A DNA stretch of 28,109 nt, taken from JBCBZH01 sp039815415. Lineage in GTDB: Bacteria; Bacteroidota; Rhodothermia; Rhodothermales; Rubricoccaceae. Where the stretch lies: assembly GCA_039815415.1 (NCBI GenBank), contig JBCBZH010000021.1, positions 1 through 28,109 on the forward strand. Reading direction: 5' to 3'. The notes beneath the pieces were generated by a model. It worked only from the letters and a program-made list of their open reading frames with translations. It made no database searches and was not told the DNA's origin. A program made the position numbers and the translations under genes. Shown piece by piece: positions 1 to 7,355 of the stretch (within the stretch, counting starts at the first letter, position 1; each line of letters begins with the position of its first letter).

Positions 1-1
1 G

Positions 2-778
2 ACCGAGAACGGGGTCCTCAACGCCCGCAGGGTCATCCTAGCGGTCGGGAACACCGAGCAGCCGTGCTGGCCCGGGTGGGCGCGCGCGCTCCGCACAGCA
101 GGGCGGCGTGTAGACCATCTGTTCGATGCAGGCTTTGACCGATCGGCGATCCCTGAGGACGAGCGGGTGGCCGTCATCGGCGGAGGCATCTCAGCGGCGC
201 AGGCCGCCGCCGCCCTCTCCCGGCGCGGCCCGACGCTACTCGTGGCTCGCCATGCCACCCGTGTCCACCAGCTCGACGCCGATCCGGGCTGGCTCGGCCC
301 CAAGCACATGGATGCTTTCCATCGCGAACGGTCGCTCGCGGTGCGCCGGGAAACCATCAATGGCGCCCGAAACCGAGGCTCCGTCTCACCCAACGTGCTC
401 CGGTCTGTCAAGCGGGCGGTTCGCCTCGGCGGGCTGGCGCGCATGACGGCGGAAGTCGAGGCCGCCGACGCTGGACCTCTCAACACCGCTCATCTCAAGC
501 TCCGCCGCCCGGATGGGACCATGACCACGCTGGTCGTCGACCGCATCGTGCTGGCGACGGGATTCGAGACGAGCCGCCCTGGCGGCGCCTGGCTGGACGA
601 GGCGGTCGGTGTGGAGGAGCTGCCGCTTGCGCCGTGCGGCTTCCCTCGGCTTCGCGCCTCGCTCGAGTGGGCACCAGAACTCTACGCTGCCGGCCCTCTG
701 GCCGAACTCCAGCTCGGCCCGACCGCCCGCAACATCGCTGGCGCGCGAGCCGCGGCCCAGCGCCTCCCTGCCGCCTGA
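2..778 (+). CDS. FAD/NAD(P)-binding oxidoreductase, 5'-truncated by window edge
   Basis: The reading frame is open from base 2 with no start, so the N-terminal FAD-binding part lies upstream of the window. The visible part has a strand ending LAVGNTEQPCWPGWARAL, then a second Rossmann nucleotide-binding motif (VAVIGGGISAAQAA, from about 167), a conserved HQLDADPGWLGP stretch, an ATGFE motif near 555 and the C-terminus AGPLAELQLGPTARNIAGARAAA. Every one of these blocks recurs in the complete paralogue at 5218-6450, which fixes the frame and shows the downstream ATG at 167 is not the start. The family is a two-dinucleotide-domain flavoprotein resembling lysine/ornithine N-monooxygenases; the substrate is unknown. 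It lies 61 bp before a CobW GTPase, and the paralogue also neighbours a CobW gene, which suggests a functional link to metal handling (inference). Confidence 0.9.
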   Translation, partial: TENGVLNARRVILAVGNTEQPCWPGWARALRTAGRRVDHLFDAGFDRSAIPEDERVAVIGGGISAAQAAAALSRRGPTLLVARHATRVHQLDADPGWLGPKHMDAFHRERSLAVRRETINGARNRGSVSPNVLRSVKRAVRLGGLARMTAEVEAADAGPLNTAHLKLRRPDGTMTTLVVDRIVLATGFETSRPGGAWLDEAVGVEELPLAPCGFPRLRASLEWAPELYAAGPLAELQLGPTARNIAGARAAAQRLPAA

Positions 779-839
779 TCTCGCCAGCTCGTTCTGTTCC
801 CGCCTCGGGCGGCCTTACCCAATGCCATCCCCAAACACT

Positions 840-2048
840 ATGTCTTCCCCCATTCCCGTCACCGTCCTGTCTGGCTTTCTCGGCGCGGGCAAAACCACTC
901 TCCTCAACCACGTGCTCTCCAACCGCGAAGGCCGCCGCGTCGCGGTCATCGTCAACGACATGTCCGAGGTCAACGTGGACGCCTCGCTCGTGCGTCAGGG
1001 CGAGGCGGCCCTGGAGCGCACCGACGCCCGTCTCGTGGAGATGAGCAACGGGTGCATCTGCTGCACTCTCCGCGAAGACCTCCTCGTGGAAGTCGCACGA
1101 CTCGCCCGCGAGGGCCGCTTCGACGCCATTCTGATCGAGTCGTCGGGCATCTCGGAGCCGCTCCCGGTCGCGGAGACGTTCACGTTTGAAGACGAGACAG
1201 GCCGCACACTCAACGACATCGCTCAGCTCGATACGCTCGTGACGGTCGTCGATGCGGGCAACCTGCTGCCTGAGATCGACTCTGTGGAGCGGCTGAAGGA
1301 CCGCGGGCTCGAAGTGGGCGAGGGCGACGTACGCTCCATCGGGGAGCTGCTTCTCGACCAGATCGAGTTCGCCGATGTGCTCGTGCTCAACAAGATGGAC
1401 ACCGTCACACCGGACGAGGCGGCCACGGTCGAGGCGGCGCTGACACGCCTGAACCCCCGCGCGCATCTGGTGCGGTCTGAGTTTGGCCGCGTGCCTCTCA
1501 ACGAGGTGCTCGAGACCGGTCGCTTCGACTTCGACGCCGCGGCAGATGCACCGGGCTGGCTCGCCGAGATGCGCGGCGAGCACGTCCCCGAGACCGAGGA
1601 GTACGGCGTCACCTCATTCGTGTACCGCGCGCGGATGCCCTTCCACCCCATCCGGCTGTGGCGCTTCCTGAAGGCGCGCTGGCCTGCCGTCCCGGACGCC
1701 CCAGGCGTGCTCCGCTCGAAGGGCGTCTTCTGGCTCGCGTCGGCGCCGCAGATCATGTGGGTGTGGAGCCAGGCCGGCCGCCACCGCCAGTACCACGCCG
1801 TCGGCCACTGGTGGGCCGATGTCCCACGCGAGCGTTGGCCGCAGGACCCGGGCCTCCGGGCCGAGACCGAGCGGGTCTGGGACGAGCGCCTCGGCGACCG
1901 TCGCCAGGAGATCGTCTTCATCGGGATTGGGCTCGACGAGACCGCCCTGCGCGCCGACCTCGACCGGTGCCTCCTCACCGAAGAGGAGGTCTACCAGGGC
2001 GAGGAGGCCTGGGGCGATTGCCCCTTCACCGAGTCCGTCACGCCATGA
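840..2048 (+). CDS. CobW/COG0523 GTPase, putative zinc metallochaperone (YciC/ZigA-like)
   Basis: This is a G3E P-loop GTPase of about 402 residues. Walker A GFLGAGKTT is at residues 12-20, the family metal motif C72-I-C74-C75 follows NG, the ESSGISEP Walker B-like motif starts near 100 and the guanine-specificity motif NKMD is at 184-187. The C-terminal CobW_C domain is the long YciC/ZigA type, with an H-x-x-x-HWW block and an REIVFIG-like segment (RQEIVFIG). COG0523 proteins of this type are commonly induced by zinc limitation and are thought to deliver zinc to client enzymes; this member has not been tested. In-frame ATGs lie at 822 and 840. I chose 840 because the conserved domain begins a few residues later. 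The stop overlaps the next start by 4 bp (ATGA), indicating translational coupling to the thioredoxin-reductase-like gene. Confidence 0.95.
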   Translation: MSSPIPVTVLSGFLGAGKTTLLNHVLSNREGRRVAVIVNDMSEVNVDASLVRQGEAALERTDARLVEMSNGCICCTLREDLLVEVARLAREGRFDAILIESSGISEPLPVAETFTFEDETGRTLNDIAQLDTLVTVVDAGNLLPEIDSVERLKDRGLEVGEGDVRSIGELLLDQIEFADVLVLNKMDTVTPDEAATVEAALTRLNPRAHLVRSEFGRVPLNEVLETGRFDFDAAADAPGWLAEMRGEHVPETEEYGVTSFVYRARMPFHPIRLWRFLKARWPAVPDAPGVLRSKGVFWLASAPQIMWVWSQAGRHRQYHAVGHWWADVPRERWPQDPGLRAETERVWDERLGDRRQEIVFIGIGLDETALRADLDRCLLTEEEVYQGEEAWGDCPFTESVTP

Positions 2049-2968
2049 CCCCGCCGGACGTTCTCATCGTCGGGGCGGGGCCTGCAGGTCTCGAGGCCGC
2101 CCTCGTCCTCGCTCGCGCTGGACGCTCCGTCGTCGTGCTTGACGGCGGGCCGGGCCGGAACGCCCCCGCCGCCCACAGCCACAACGTGTTCACCCGCGAG
2201 GGCGCCCCACCGGACGAGCTGCGCCGGATCGGGCGCGAGCAGGCCGAGGCCTACGGGGCCCGCTTCATCCAGACCGAGGCGACCGACGCCGACGCCGACG
2301 AGACGGGCGTCCGCCTCGAGCTGGCGGACGGCACGGCGCTGACTGCGAAGCGGCTCCTCCTCGCCACCGGCGTGGAGGATCTCCTGCCCGACATCCCCGG
2401 CGTGCCCGAGGCCTGGGGCGAGACCGTCGTGCACTGCCCCTACTGCCATGGCTACGAATTGCGCGGACGGCCCACCGCCGTGCTCGGGTCGGGCGAGAAA
2501 GGCGTCCACCTCGCCCGCCTCCTTCTCGGATGGACCGACCGCGTGACGCTCTGCTGCGGCCCCGGTGGCGTGTCCGACGACGAGCGACGCCAGCTCGAGG
2601 CGGTCGGTGTCGCCATGGACGAGCGACCGGTCGCGGCCCTCGAGGTACAGAACCGTGACGTGCGAGCCGTCGTGTTCGACGACGGCGCTCGGCTGGAGGC
2701 GACAGCCGTCTACATCCAGCCCGACCAGCGCCCGCGTGGTCCGCTTCCGGACGCCCTCGAGCTGGCGCGGACCGACCTCGGGCACGTCCAGGTGGATGAG
2801 TTCATGCGCACGAGCGCGCCCGGCGTGTGGGCCTGCGGCGACATGACCACTCCGATGCAGGCCGTCCAGATGGCGGCCTCCGCGGGCTTCGCCGCGGCGG
2901 CCTTCCTCAACCATGACCTTGTCGCCGAGGGCGCTCGCTACGCGCTGGCGGCCTCTCCGACCTCCTGA
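2045..2968 (+). CDS. NAD(P)/FAD-dependent disulfide oxidoreductase, thioredoxin-reductase-like
   Basis: This 307-residue flavoprotein opens with an FAD-binding GxGxxG motif (GAGPAG, residues 10-15). It has a redox-active CPYC centre at C131/C134 in the context HCPYCHGYE, a central NADPH Rossmann motif (LGSGEKGVHLA) and a C-terminal GVWACGD FAD motif. The order matches low-molecular-weight thioredoxin reductases. The HCPYCHGYE variant belongs to a subgroup often annotated only as NAD(P)/FAD-dependent oxidoreductase, whose partner is usually unknown. It is probably cytoplasmic, with no signal peptide. It overlaps the CobW stop by 4 bp, and the MerC-domain gene starts 3 bp after it. The three likely form one transcriptional unit linking thiol redox to metal handling (inference). 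A role as the main cellular thioredoxin reductase is less likely because of its position in this cluster. Confidence 0.93.
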   Translation: MTPPDVLIVGAGPAGLEAALVLARAGRSVVVLDGGPGRNAPAAHSHNVFTREGAPPDELRRIGREQAEAYGARFIQTEATDADADETGVRLELADGTALTAKRLLLATGVEDLLPDIPGVPEAWGETVVHCPYCHGYELRGRPTAVLGSGEKGVHLARLLLGWTDRVTLCCGPGGVSDDERRQLEAVGVAMDERPVAALEVQNRDVRAVVFDDGARLEATAVYIQPDQRPRGPLPDALELARTDLGHVQVDEFMRTSAPGVWACGDMTTPMQAVQMAASAGFAAAAFLNHDLVAEGARYALAASPTS

Positions 2969-2971
2969 TCC

Positions 2972-3346
2972 ATGGCTACCGCCACAAGGAACTCCCGCCT
3001 CGACACCACGGGCCTCGTGCTCTCGGCCCTGTGCCTCGTCCATTGCCTCGCCGTCCCGCTCATCGCCACGGGTGCGCTCGCGTGGGCGGCCTCGGAGAGC
3101 ATCCACATCGGCCTCACCATCGCGCTGGCGGTCATTGTGGTAGCGGTGGCCCTTCCGAGCTACCGGCGGCACCGCCAGCTCGCTGTCCCGGCGCTGCTCG
3201 CAGTCGGGCTGGCGTTCCTCGTTGGCGCGGTCGTCGGAGGCGAGGCGCTGGGCGAAATGGGAGAGACGCTGCTGACTGTCGTGGGGTCGATCACCCTCAT
3301 GGCCGGGCACGTGCTCAACCTCAGGGCCCGCTCCGTCGCGCAGTGA
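2972..3346 (+). CDS. MerC-domain small integral membrane protein
   Basis: This 124-residue protein has about four hydrophobic segments. A C-L-V-H-C motif (C21, H24, C25) lies in the first segment, matching the metal-binding site in transmembrane helix 1 of MerC mercury transporters. MerC-domain proteins outside mer operons are frequent in Bacteroidota and marine Gammaproteobacteria. They often occur beside metal-regulated genes and are not necessarily mercury specific. There is no merR, merA, merT or merP here, so mercury resistance is not supported. With two CobW GTPases nearby, a role in uptake or sensing of a thiophilic metal such as zinc is more plausible (inference). It starts 3 bp after the reductase gene, and its stop overlaps the next ATG by one base (TGATG). 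Confidence 0.9.
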   Translation: MATATRNSRLDTTGLVLSALCLVHCLAVPLIATGALAWAASESIHIGLTIALAVIVVAVALPSYRRHRQLAVPALLAVGLAFLVGAVVGGEALGEMGETLLTVVGSITLMAGHVLNLRARSVAQ

Positions 3347-4239
3347 TGCTTCGGTCTGGTCCCCCTGTTCGAGCCGTCGCGCTGGCGCTTCTGGCGTCGG
3401 CCTCCGCGTGTGCGCCTGCGGCGCCGCTCGCGGGCGGGATGGACGGGCCGTGTTTCGATCTGTCAGGGCTCGCGCCAGACGAACGCGTCACCGCCGACTC
3501 GATCCTCGCTGTCGGGCTGGATCATGAGGGGCTGTACACTCTCGCTGAAGGGCTCAAACCGATCTCGACGCTGATCCAGGAGTCGTTCCCAATGGCTCGC
3601 CCGGACAGCATCCCGGCGGGCATTCGTGACGCCGCGCCGGACGGCTTCGAACGCGTATCCGCGCGGGCAGCCCGCCTCCATCGGATCGCTGCAGCGCTGC
3701 AATGCGGGCCCGTAGAGACCGTGGTGATTCCGTTCGCCCGTGCACATGAGGGAAACCGAACCCTTCACGTGGCCGCCGTGGACCGCGATCGCCTGGACAC
3801 GGTTCTCGCACGCGATGCCCGGTTCTGGGCAGCCCTCGGTCTCACGCCCGGCACCGACCCGGCGCTCGTCGTCTCCGTGGTGGAACACGCACAGCCTTAC
3901 GACCGCTGGCGCGGCTACGGCTATCTCTTCGGCTACCCCGAGGCCGCCGTCACCTTCTTCGTTGAGGCCGGACGCGAGGCCGACTCCACCGGGCAGTTCG
4001 TTGAGCGCGACTTCCTCCATGCCCCTGTCCACGCCAGCCCGACAGGCCACTTCACGTGGGCCGTGCCCAAAGGGCATACCCCAACACCCGACGACGCCCT
4101 CCGCCTCGACGCTGCCGCCGACCTCCTCGCCCGCTATCGCCAGCGGCGAGACGCCTATCTCCGCCCGGACTCGACTGTACGCGCCGTTGATCTCCTGCGC
4201 GATTGGGCCCGCGAGCCCCGCCGCACCTACGCCTTCTGA
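3346..4239 (+). CDS. Putative exported lipoprotein of unknown function
   Basis: I do not recognise this protein (about 297 residues). The N-terminus is a short basic stretch, a hydrophobic alanine/leucine segment and then SASAC, consistent with a lipoprotein signal peptide with modification at the Cys near residue 23, although the -3 position is Ala rather than the usual Leu. The mature part is mixed alpha/beta. It contains an aromatic/glycine stretch WRGYGYLFGYPEAAVTFF around residues 185-205 and ends with a charged helix rich in Arg and Asp. There are no Cys- or His-rich clusters. The ATG at 3346 was chosen because it overlaps the MerC stop (TGATG) and places the signal peptide at the N-terminus; longer in-frame versions lack one. 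It lies between the MerC gene and the second CobW gene, 5 bp before the latter, so it is likely part of the same operon. Confidence 0.75.
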   Translation: MLRSGPPVRAVALALLASASACAPAAPLAGGMDGPCFDLSGLAPDERVTADSILAVGLDHEGLYTLAEGLKPISTLIQESFPMARPDSIPAGIRDAAPDGFERVSARAARLHRIAAALQCGPVETVVIPFARAHEGNRTLHVAAVDRDRLDTVLARDARFWAALGLTPGTDPALVVSVVEHAQPYDRWRGYGYLFGYPEAAVTFFVEAGREADSTGQFVERDFLHAPVHASPTGHFTWAVPKGHTPTPDDALRLDAAADLLARYRQRRDAYLRPDSTVRAVDLLRDWAREPRRTYAF

Positions 4240-4244
4240 CCCGC

Positions 4245-5225
4245 ATGCCTCACCTCCCTTCGCATCCTGTACCGCTGACTGTCGTGACCGGCTTCCTTGG
4301 AGCTGGCAAGACGACGCTCCTGAACGCCATCACGACGAGCGCAGCCGCTCGAGGCCACCGGCTCGGGCTGATCGTCAACGACTTTGGAGACGTCAACCTG
4401 GATGCCTCTGAGCTAGACACGGGCGACTCGACGGTCCTCGCGCTCGAAGGCGGGTGCGTGTGCTGCTCGCTTTCGGCAGGGCTCGTGAGTGCCGTGCTCG
4501 CACTGACTGGCCGTACGCCGCGCCCCGAGCACATCCTGGTGGAGGCCTCAGGCGTGTCGGATCCGCTGGGGATCGTGCTTCCGATGCTGGGAGCGGGAAT
4601 GCAGCCACTCGTCCGGCTGGCGGCCGTCCTGACGGTGGTCGATGTGGGGCAGGTGGGCCGGTGGCCGTCTCCAGATGCCGAGGCCCTCGCGGAAGCACAA
4701 GTAAAGGGCGCGAGCGTGGTGGTCCTGAGCAAGGTCGGGACGTACGGCGAGCCCGCGCGATGGGCCGCCGAGGACTGGGTCCAGGGCCTCGCCCCTGCTG
4801 CCCGGATCCTCGACGCAGACGACCTCGACCCCGCGCTTCTGCTCGACACCGACGACGACGTGCTGGCGGGCCTCCTCGACCCCGCCGCCCGGGACCGCCC
4901 CGTGGCTCGCCATCTCGATGCCTTTGACACCTGGACGTTCGAGTCGGAGGTGCCCTTTGAATCGGTCGCCGCGTTCCGCCGCACGCTCGCCGACCTCCCC
5001 ACCGAGGTGGTCCGCGCCAAAGGCCTCGTGGCCGTCGCGGACAGCACCCGCCCACTCCGGTTTCATCTCGTTGGGCGGATGCTGTCCAACCGATTTGTGG
5101 ACGACTGGCCCGCTGACTGGACGCCTGGAACGAGCCGGGTTGCCGTACTCGGCGCTGCGGGAACGCTCGACCTCGATGCGCTCAACGCTGCCTTCCACGT
5201 CGCGCTCGCGCCCGCCCATGCCTAG
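4245..5225 (+). CDS. Second CobW/COG0523 GTPase, short form with altered G4 motif
   Basis: This 326-residue G3E GTPase has Walker A GFLGAGKTT at residues 16-24, a C71-V-C73-C74 metal motif (GGCVCC) and EASGVSDP near 100-107. A short CobW_C domain spans about 230-325 and lacks the HWW block found in the 402-residue paralogue at 840, so it belongs to a different COG0523 subgroup. The guanine-specificity motif, normally NKxD or SKxD, reads S162-K-V-G165. The Asp that contacts the guanine base is absent, so nucleotide specificity may be altered or relaxed. COG0523 proteins are metal-binding GTPases, often zinc chaperones. It follows the lipoprotein gene by 5 bp, and its stop overlaps the likely start of the FAD/NAD(P) gene. 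That pairing mirrors the FAD-CobW pair at the left end. Confidence 0.93.
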   Translation: MPHLPSHPVPLTVVTGFLGAGKTTLLNAITTSAAARGHRLGLIVNDFGDVNLDASELDTGDSTVLALEGGCVCCSLSAGLVSAVLALTGRTPRPEHILVEASGVSDPLGIVLPMLGAGMQPLVRLAAVLTVVDVGQVGRWPSPDAEALAEAQVKGASVVVLSKVGTYGEPARWAAEDWVQGLAPAARILDADDLDPALLLDTDDDVLAGLLDPAARDRPVARHLDAFDTWTFESEVPFESVAAFRRTLADLPTEVVRAKGLVAVADSTRPLRFHLVGRMLSNRFVDDWPADWTPGTSRVAVLGAAGTLDLDALNAAFHVALAPAHA

Positions 5226-6450
5226 CGCTGCCCCTAGCCCCCGGAGAATGGCTCCCGCCGGATCCGTCCCTCCACTGCTCGACTGGCTTGTCGTCGGGGG
5301 CGGCATCCATGGCACGCACCTCTCGCTCGCCCTGACGGCCCGTCTTGGCTGGCCGCGCGACCGCGTTCGGGTGCTCGACCCACACCCTGAGCCCCTCGCC
5401 CTCTGGACCCAACAAACAGCCAACACGGGAATGACCTTCATGCGGTCATCCCTGGTCCACCACCTGGACCTCGACCCGTACGGGCTTAAGCAGTTCGAGA
5501 AGGCGCGCGAGGCGGCGACCGTCGCGCGATTCGCATCGCCGTACAACCGCCCGTCATACAGGCTGTTCCAAGCGCACGCGCGGCACGTCGTGGCCGAGCA
5601 CGACTTAGGTGCGCTCCGCGTGCGAGGCCGGGCCACCGGGCTTCGCCGCGTGACTGGAGGGTGGCGCGTCGAAACAGAACGCGGCGCGCTCGACGCTCGG
5701 CATGTACTGCTCGCCATCGGCAACACCGAGCAGCCGTGCTGGCCAGGATGGGCACGGGCTCTCCGGGACCAGGGCACGCGCGTGAACCACCTGTTCGACC
5801 CCACGTTCCGGCGGGCCGAGGTGTCCGAGGGAGAGCGGGTCGCCGTCGTGGGTGGCGGGATCTCGGCAGCCCAGGCCGCGATCGCTCTCGCGCCGCGCGG
5901 GCCGACCGTCCTCGCCGCGCGCCACGCTGCACGTGTCCACCAGCTCGACGCCGACCCTGTCTGGCTCGGCCCAGAGCAGATGAGAACGTTCCTCAGTGAG
6001 CCATGCCCTGCCGCACGGCGGCGGGCCATCAACAGCGCACGGCACCGGGGCTCGATTCCTCCCGACGTTCTCTCCCGGCTCCAACAAGCCGTCCGTTGGC
6101 ACGCGCTGTGCCACGTGACGTCAGAGGTTATGCCGGTCAAGATCGGACCGCACGGTGTCGTCCGGCTTGCGCTCCATCCACCGAACGAAGCCGCGTTCGC
6201 GGTAACCGTCGACCGGATCGTACTCGCGACCGGGTTCGAGGCCGCGCGCCCCGGCGGAGCGTGGCTCGACGCCGCCATTGAGGCCGAGGACCTGCCCCTC
6301 GCCCCATGCGGCTTTCCGCACCTCGAGAGTTCGCTTGCCTGGGCACCTGGTCTCTACACTGCCGGGCCGTTGGCCGAACTCGAACTCGGCCCAACCGCTC
6401 GCAATATCGCTGGCGCGCGCGCCGCTGCTGACCGCCTCCCCGTCGCGTAA
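5218..6450 (+). CDS. FAD/NAD(P)-binding oxidoreductase, complete paralogue
   Basis: The complete form is about 410 residues. The N-terminal Rossmann motif is VVGGGIHGTHLS, followed by a conserved QTANTGMTFMRSSLVHHLD block, the GNTEQPCWPGW segment, a second nucleotide motif VAVVGGGISAAQAA, HQLDADPVWLGP, LATGFE and a C-terminus almost identical to the partial gene at 2-778. Such two-domain flavoproteins resemble N-hydroxylating and Baeyer-Villiger-type monooxygenases, but no substrate can be assigned. It may be an NAD(P)H-dependent oxidoreductase acting with the metal chaperones. ATGs at 5218 and 5248 are both in frame. The first overlaps the CobW coding end by 8 bp, consistent with coupling, and is preferred; the second gives 400 residues. 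There is no signal peptide, so it should be cytoplasmic. Confidence 0.92.
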   Translation: MPSAAPSPRRMAPAGSVPPLLDWLVVGGGIHGTHLSLALTARLGWPRDRVRVLDPHPEPLALWTQQTANTGMTFMRSSLVHHLDLDPYGLKQFEKAREAATVARFASPYNRPSYRLFQAHARHVVAEHDLGALRVRGRATGLRRVTGGWRVETERGALDARHVLLAIGNTEQPCWPGWARALRDQGTRVNHLFDPTFRRAEVSEGERVAVVGGGISAAQAAIALAPRGPTVLAARHAARVHQLDADPVWLGPEQMRTFLSEPCPAARRRAINSARHRGSIPPDVLSRLQQAVRWHALCHVTSEVMPVKIGPHGVVRLALHPPNEAAFAVTVDRIVLATGFEAARPGGAWLDAAIEAEDLPLAPCGFPHLESSLAWAPGLYTAGPLAELELGPTARNIAGARAAADRLPVA

Positions 6451-6497
6451 CCCTCCCCACCAAGCGGCAGCCCAGCCCGCCGCATCCTCTCTCCAAT

Positions 6498-7325
6498 ATG
6501 ATGGACACCGCCCTCTTCCGCCGCCGGAGCATTCTCCGGTTCCTCTTCGCTGGCACGGCCGGTTCCGCTGCCCTCTCCGTCGTCCCTGGCTGCGCAGTCG
6601 GGCGCAACGCGGGCCAGCCGATGACTGTGAGCCGCCCCGGAGCGGCTCGTCGGATCGTGCCCGCCGGACCCGCCGTCACCTTTGACCTCTCGACCGCCGC
6701 GCCCAGCGCCTCGGCCGTGTACCCGTACGCACTGCCCGACCTGCCTTACGCGCCCGACGCGCTCGACACAGCCATCGATGCCGAGACGATGCGGATTCAC
6801 CACGGGCGGCATCACCAGGGGTACACCAACAACCTCAACCGGGCACTGGAGGCCTATCCGGAGTTGCAGGGCCAGCCGCTCTTGGAGCTGCTAGGCAACG
6901 TGTCAGCGCTGCCCGAGGCCATCCGACTGGCGGTGCTTAATAACGGCGGCGGCTACCTCAACCACGCGCTCTTCTGGCCGATGATGCGGCCCGGCGGCGG
7001 AGGCGCCCCGACCGGCGCGCTGGCGGACGCCATCGACCAGACCTTCGGGTCGCTCGACGCCCTGAAGCAGCGGTTCAAGGACGCAGCGACGGGCGTGTTC
7101 GGGAGCGGCTGGGCCTGGCTCGCCCGCGACGGCGCAGGCACGCTCGAGGTGATTCAGACGACGGAGCAAGACCCGCCGCACGCCTTCGGCTTCGTGCCCG
7201 TCCTCGGCGTGGACGTGTGGGAGCACGCCTACTACCTCCGCTACCAGAACCGCCGCGGCGACTACGTGGACCGCTGGTGGAGCGTCGTCGACTGGGAGCA
7301 GGCCGCGCGCAACTACGCTGCCTGA
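6498..7325 (+). CDS. Mn-type superoxide dismutase with Tat/lipoprotein-like export signal
   Basis: This 275-residue protein has the Fe/Mn SOD fold from about residue 74. Metal ligands by alignment to Escherichia coli MnSOD are H101 (IHHGRHH), H156 (NHALFW), D239 and H243 (DVWEHAYY). The NNGGGY segment and Q224 (EQDPP) are features of the manganese type, so it is probably Mn or cambialistic rather than Fe specific. Before the catalytic domain are about 70 extra residues: FRRRSILRFLF resembles a twin-arginine motif, then a hydrophobic stretch, then VVPGC with a possible lipidated Cys32, then a low-complexity linker. That predicts an envelope-located enzyme removing extracytoplasmic superoxide. 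It follows the flavoprotein gene by 47 bp. A manganese enzyme fits a locus otherwise devoted to zinc or iron scarcity (inference). Confidence 0.95.
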   Translation: MMDTALFRRRSILRFLFAGTAGSAALSVVPGCAVGRNAGQPMTVSRPGAARRIVPAGPAVTFDLSTAAPSASAVYPYALPDLPYAPDALDTAIDAETMRIHHGRHHQGYTNNLNRALEAYPELQGQPLLELLGNVSALPEAIRLAVLNNGGGYLNHALFWPMMRPGGGGAPTGALADAIDQTFGSLDALKQRFKDAATGVFGSGWAWLARDGAGTLEVIQTTEQDPPHAFGFVPVLGVDVWEHAYYLRYQNRRGDYVDRWWSVVDWEQAARNYAA

Positions 7326-7355
7326 TTCCGCCTTTCGCTTAAACCCAACGACATC

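Noticed and set aside
167..778. Independent 203-residue gene starting at the ATG at 167
   Set aside because: The upstream frame is open to the window edge and its translation aligns with the complete paralogue, so 167 is an internal Met.
495..1583. Long minus-strand open frame opposite the CobW gene, and similar ones at 1991-3310, 4548-6278, 8403-10304 and 11772-12878
   Set aside because: They are antisense to well-supported genes, have Arg/His/Gly-rich low-complexity translations and match no family. Long antisense frames are expected in high-GC DNA.
2972..3346. Mercury resistance determinant
   Set aside because: Only a MerC-domain protein is present. The neighbouring flavoprotein is thioredoxin-reductase-like and lacks the MerA architecture, and merR, merT and merP are absent.
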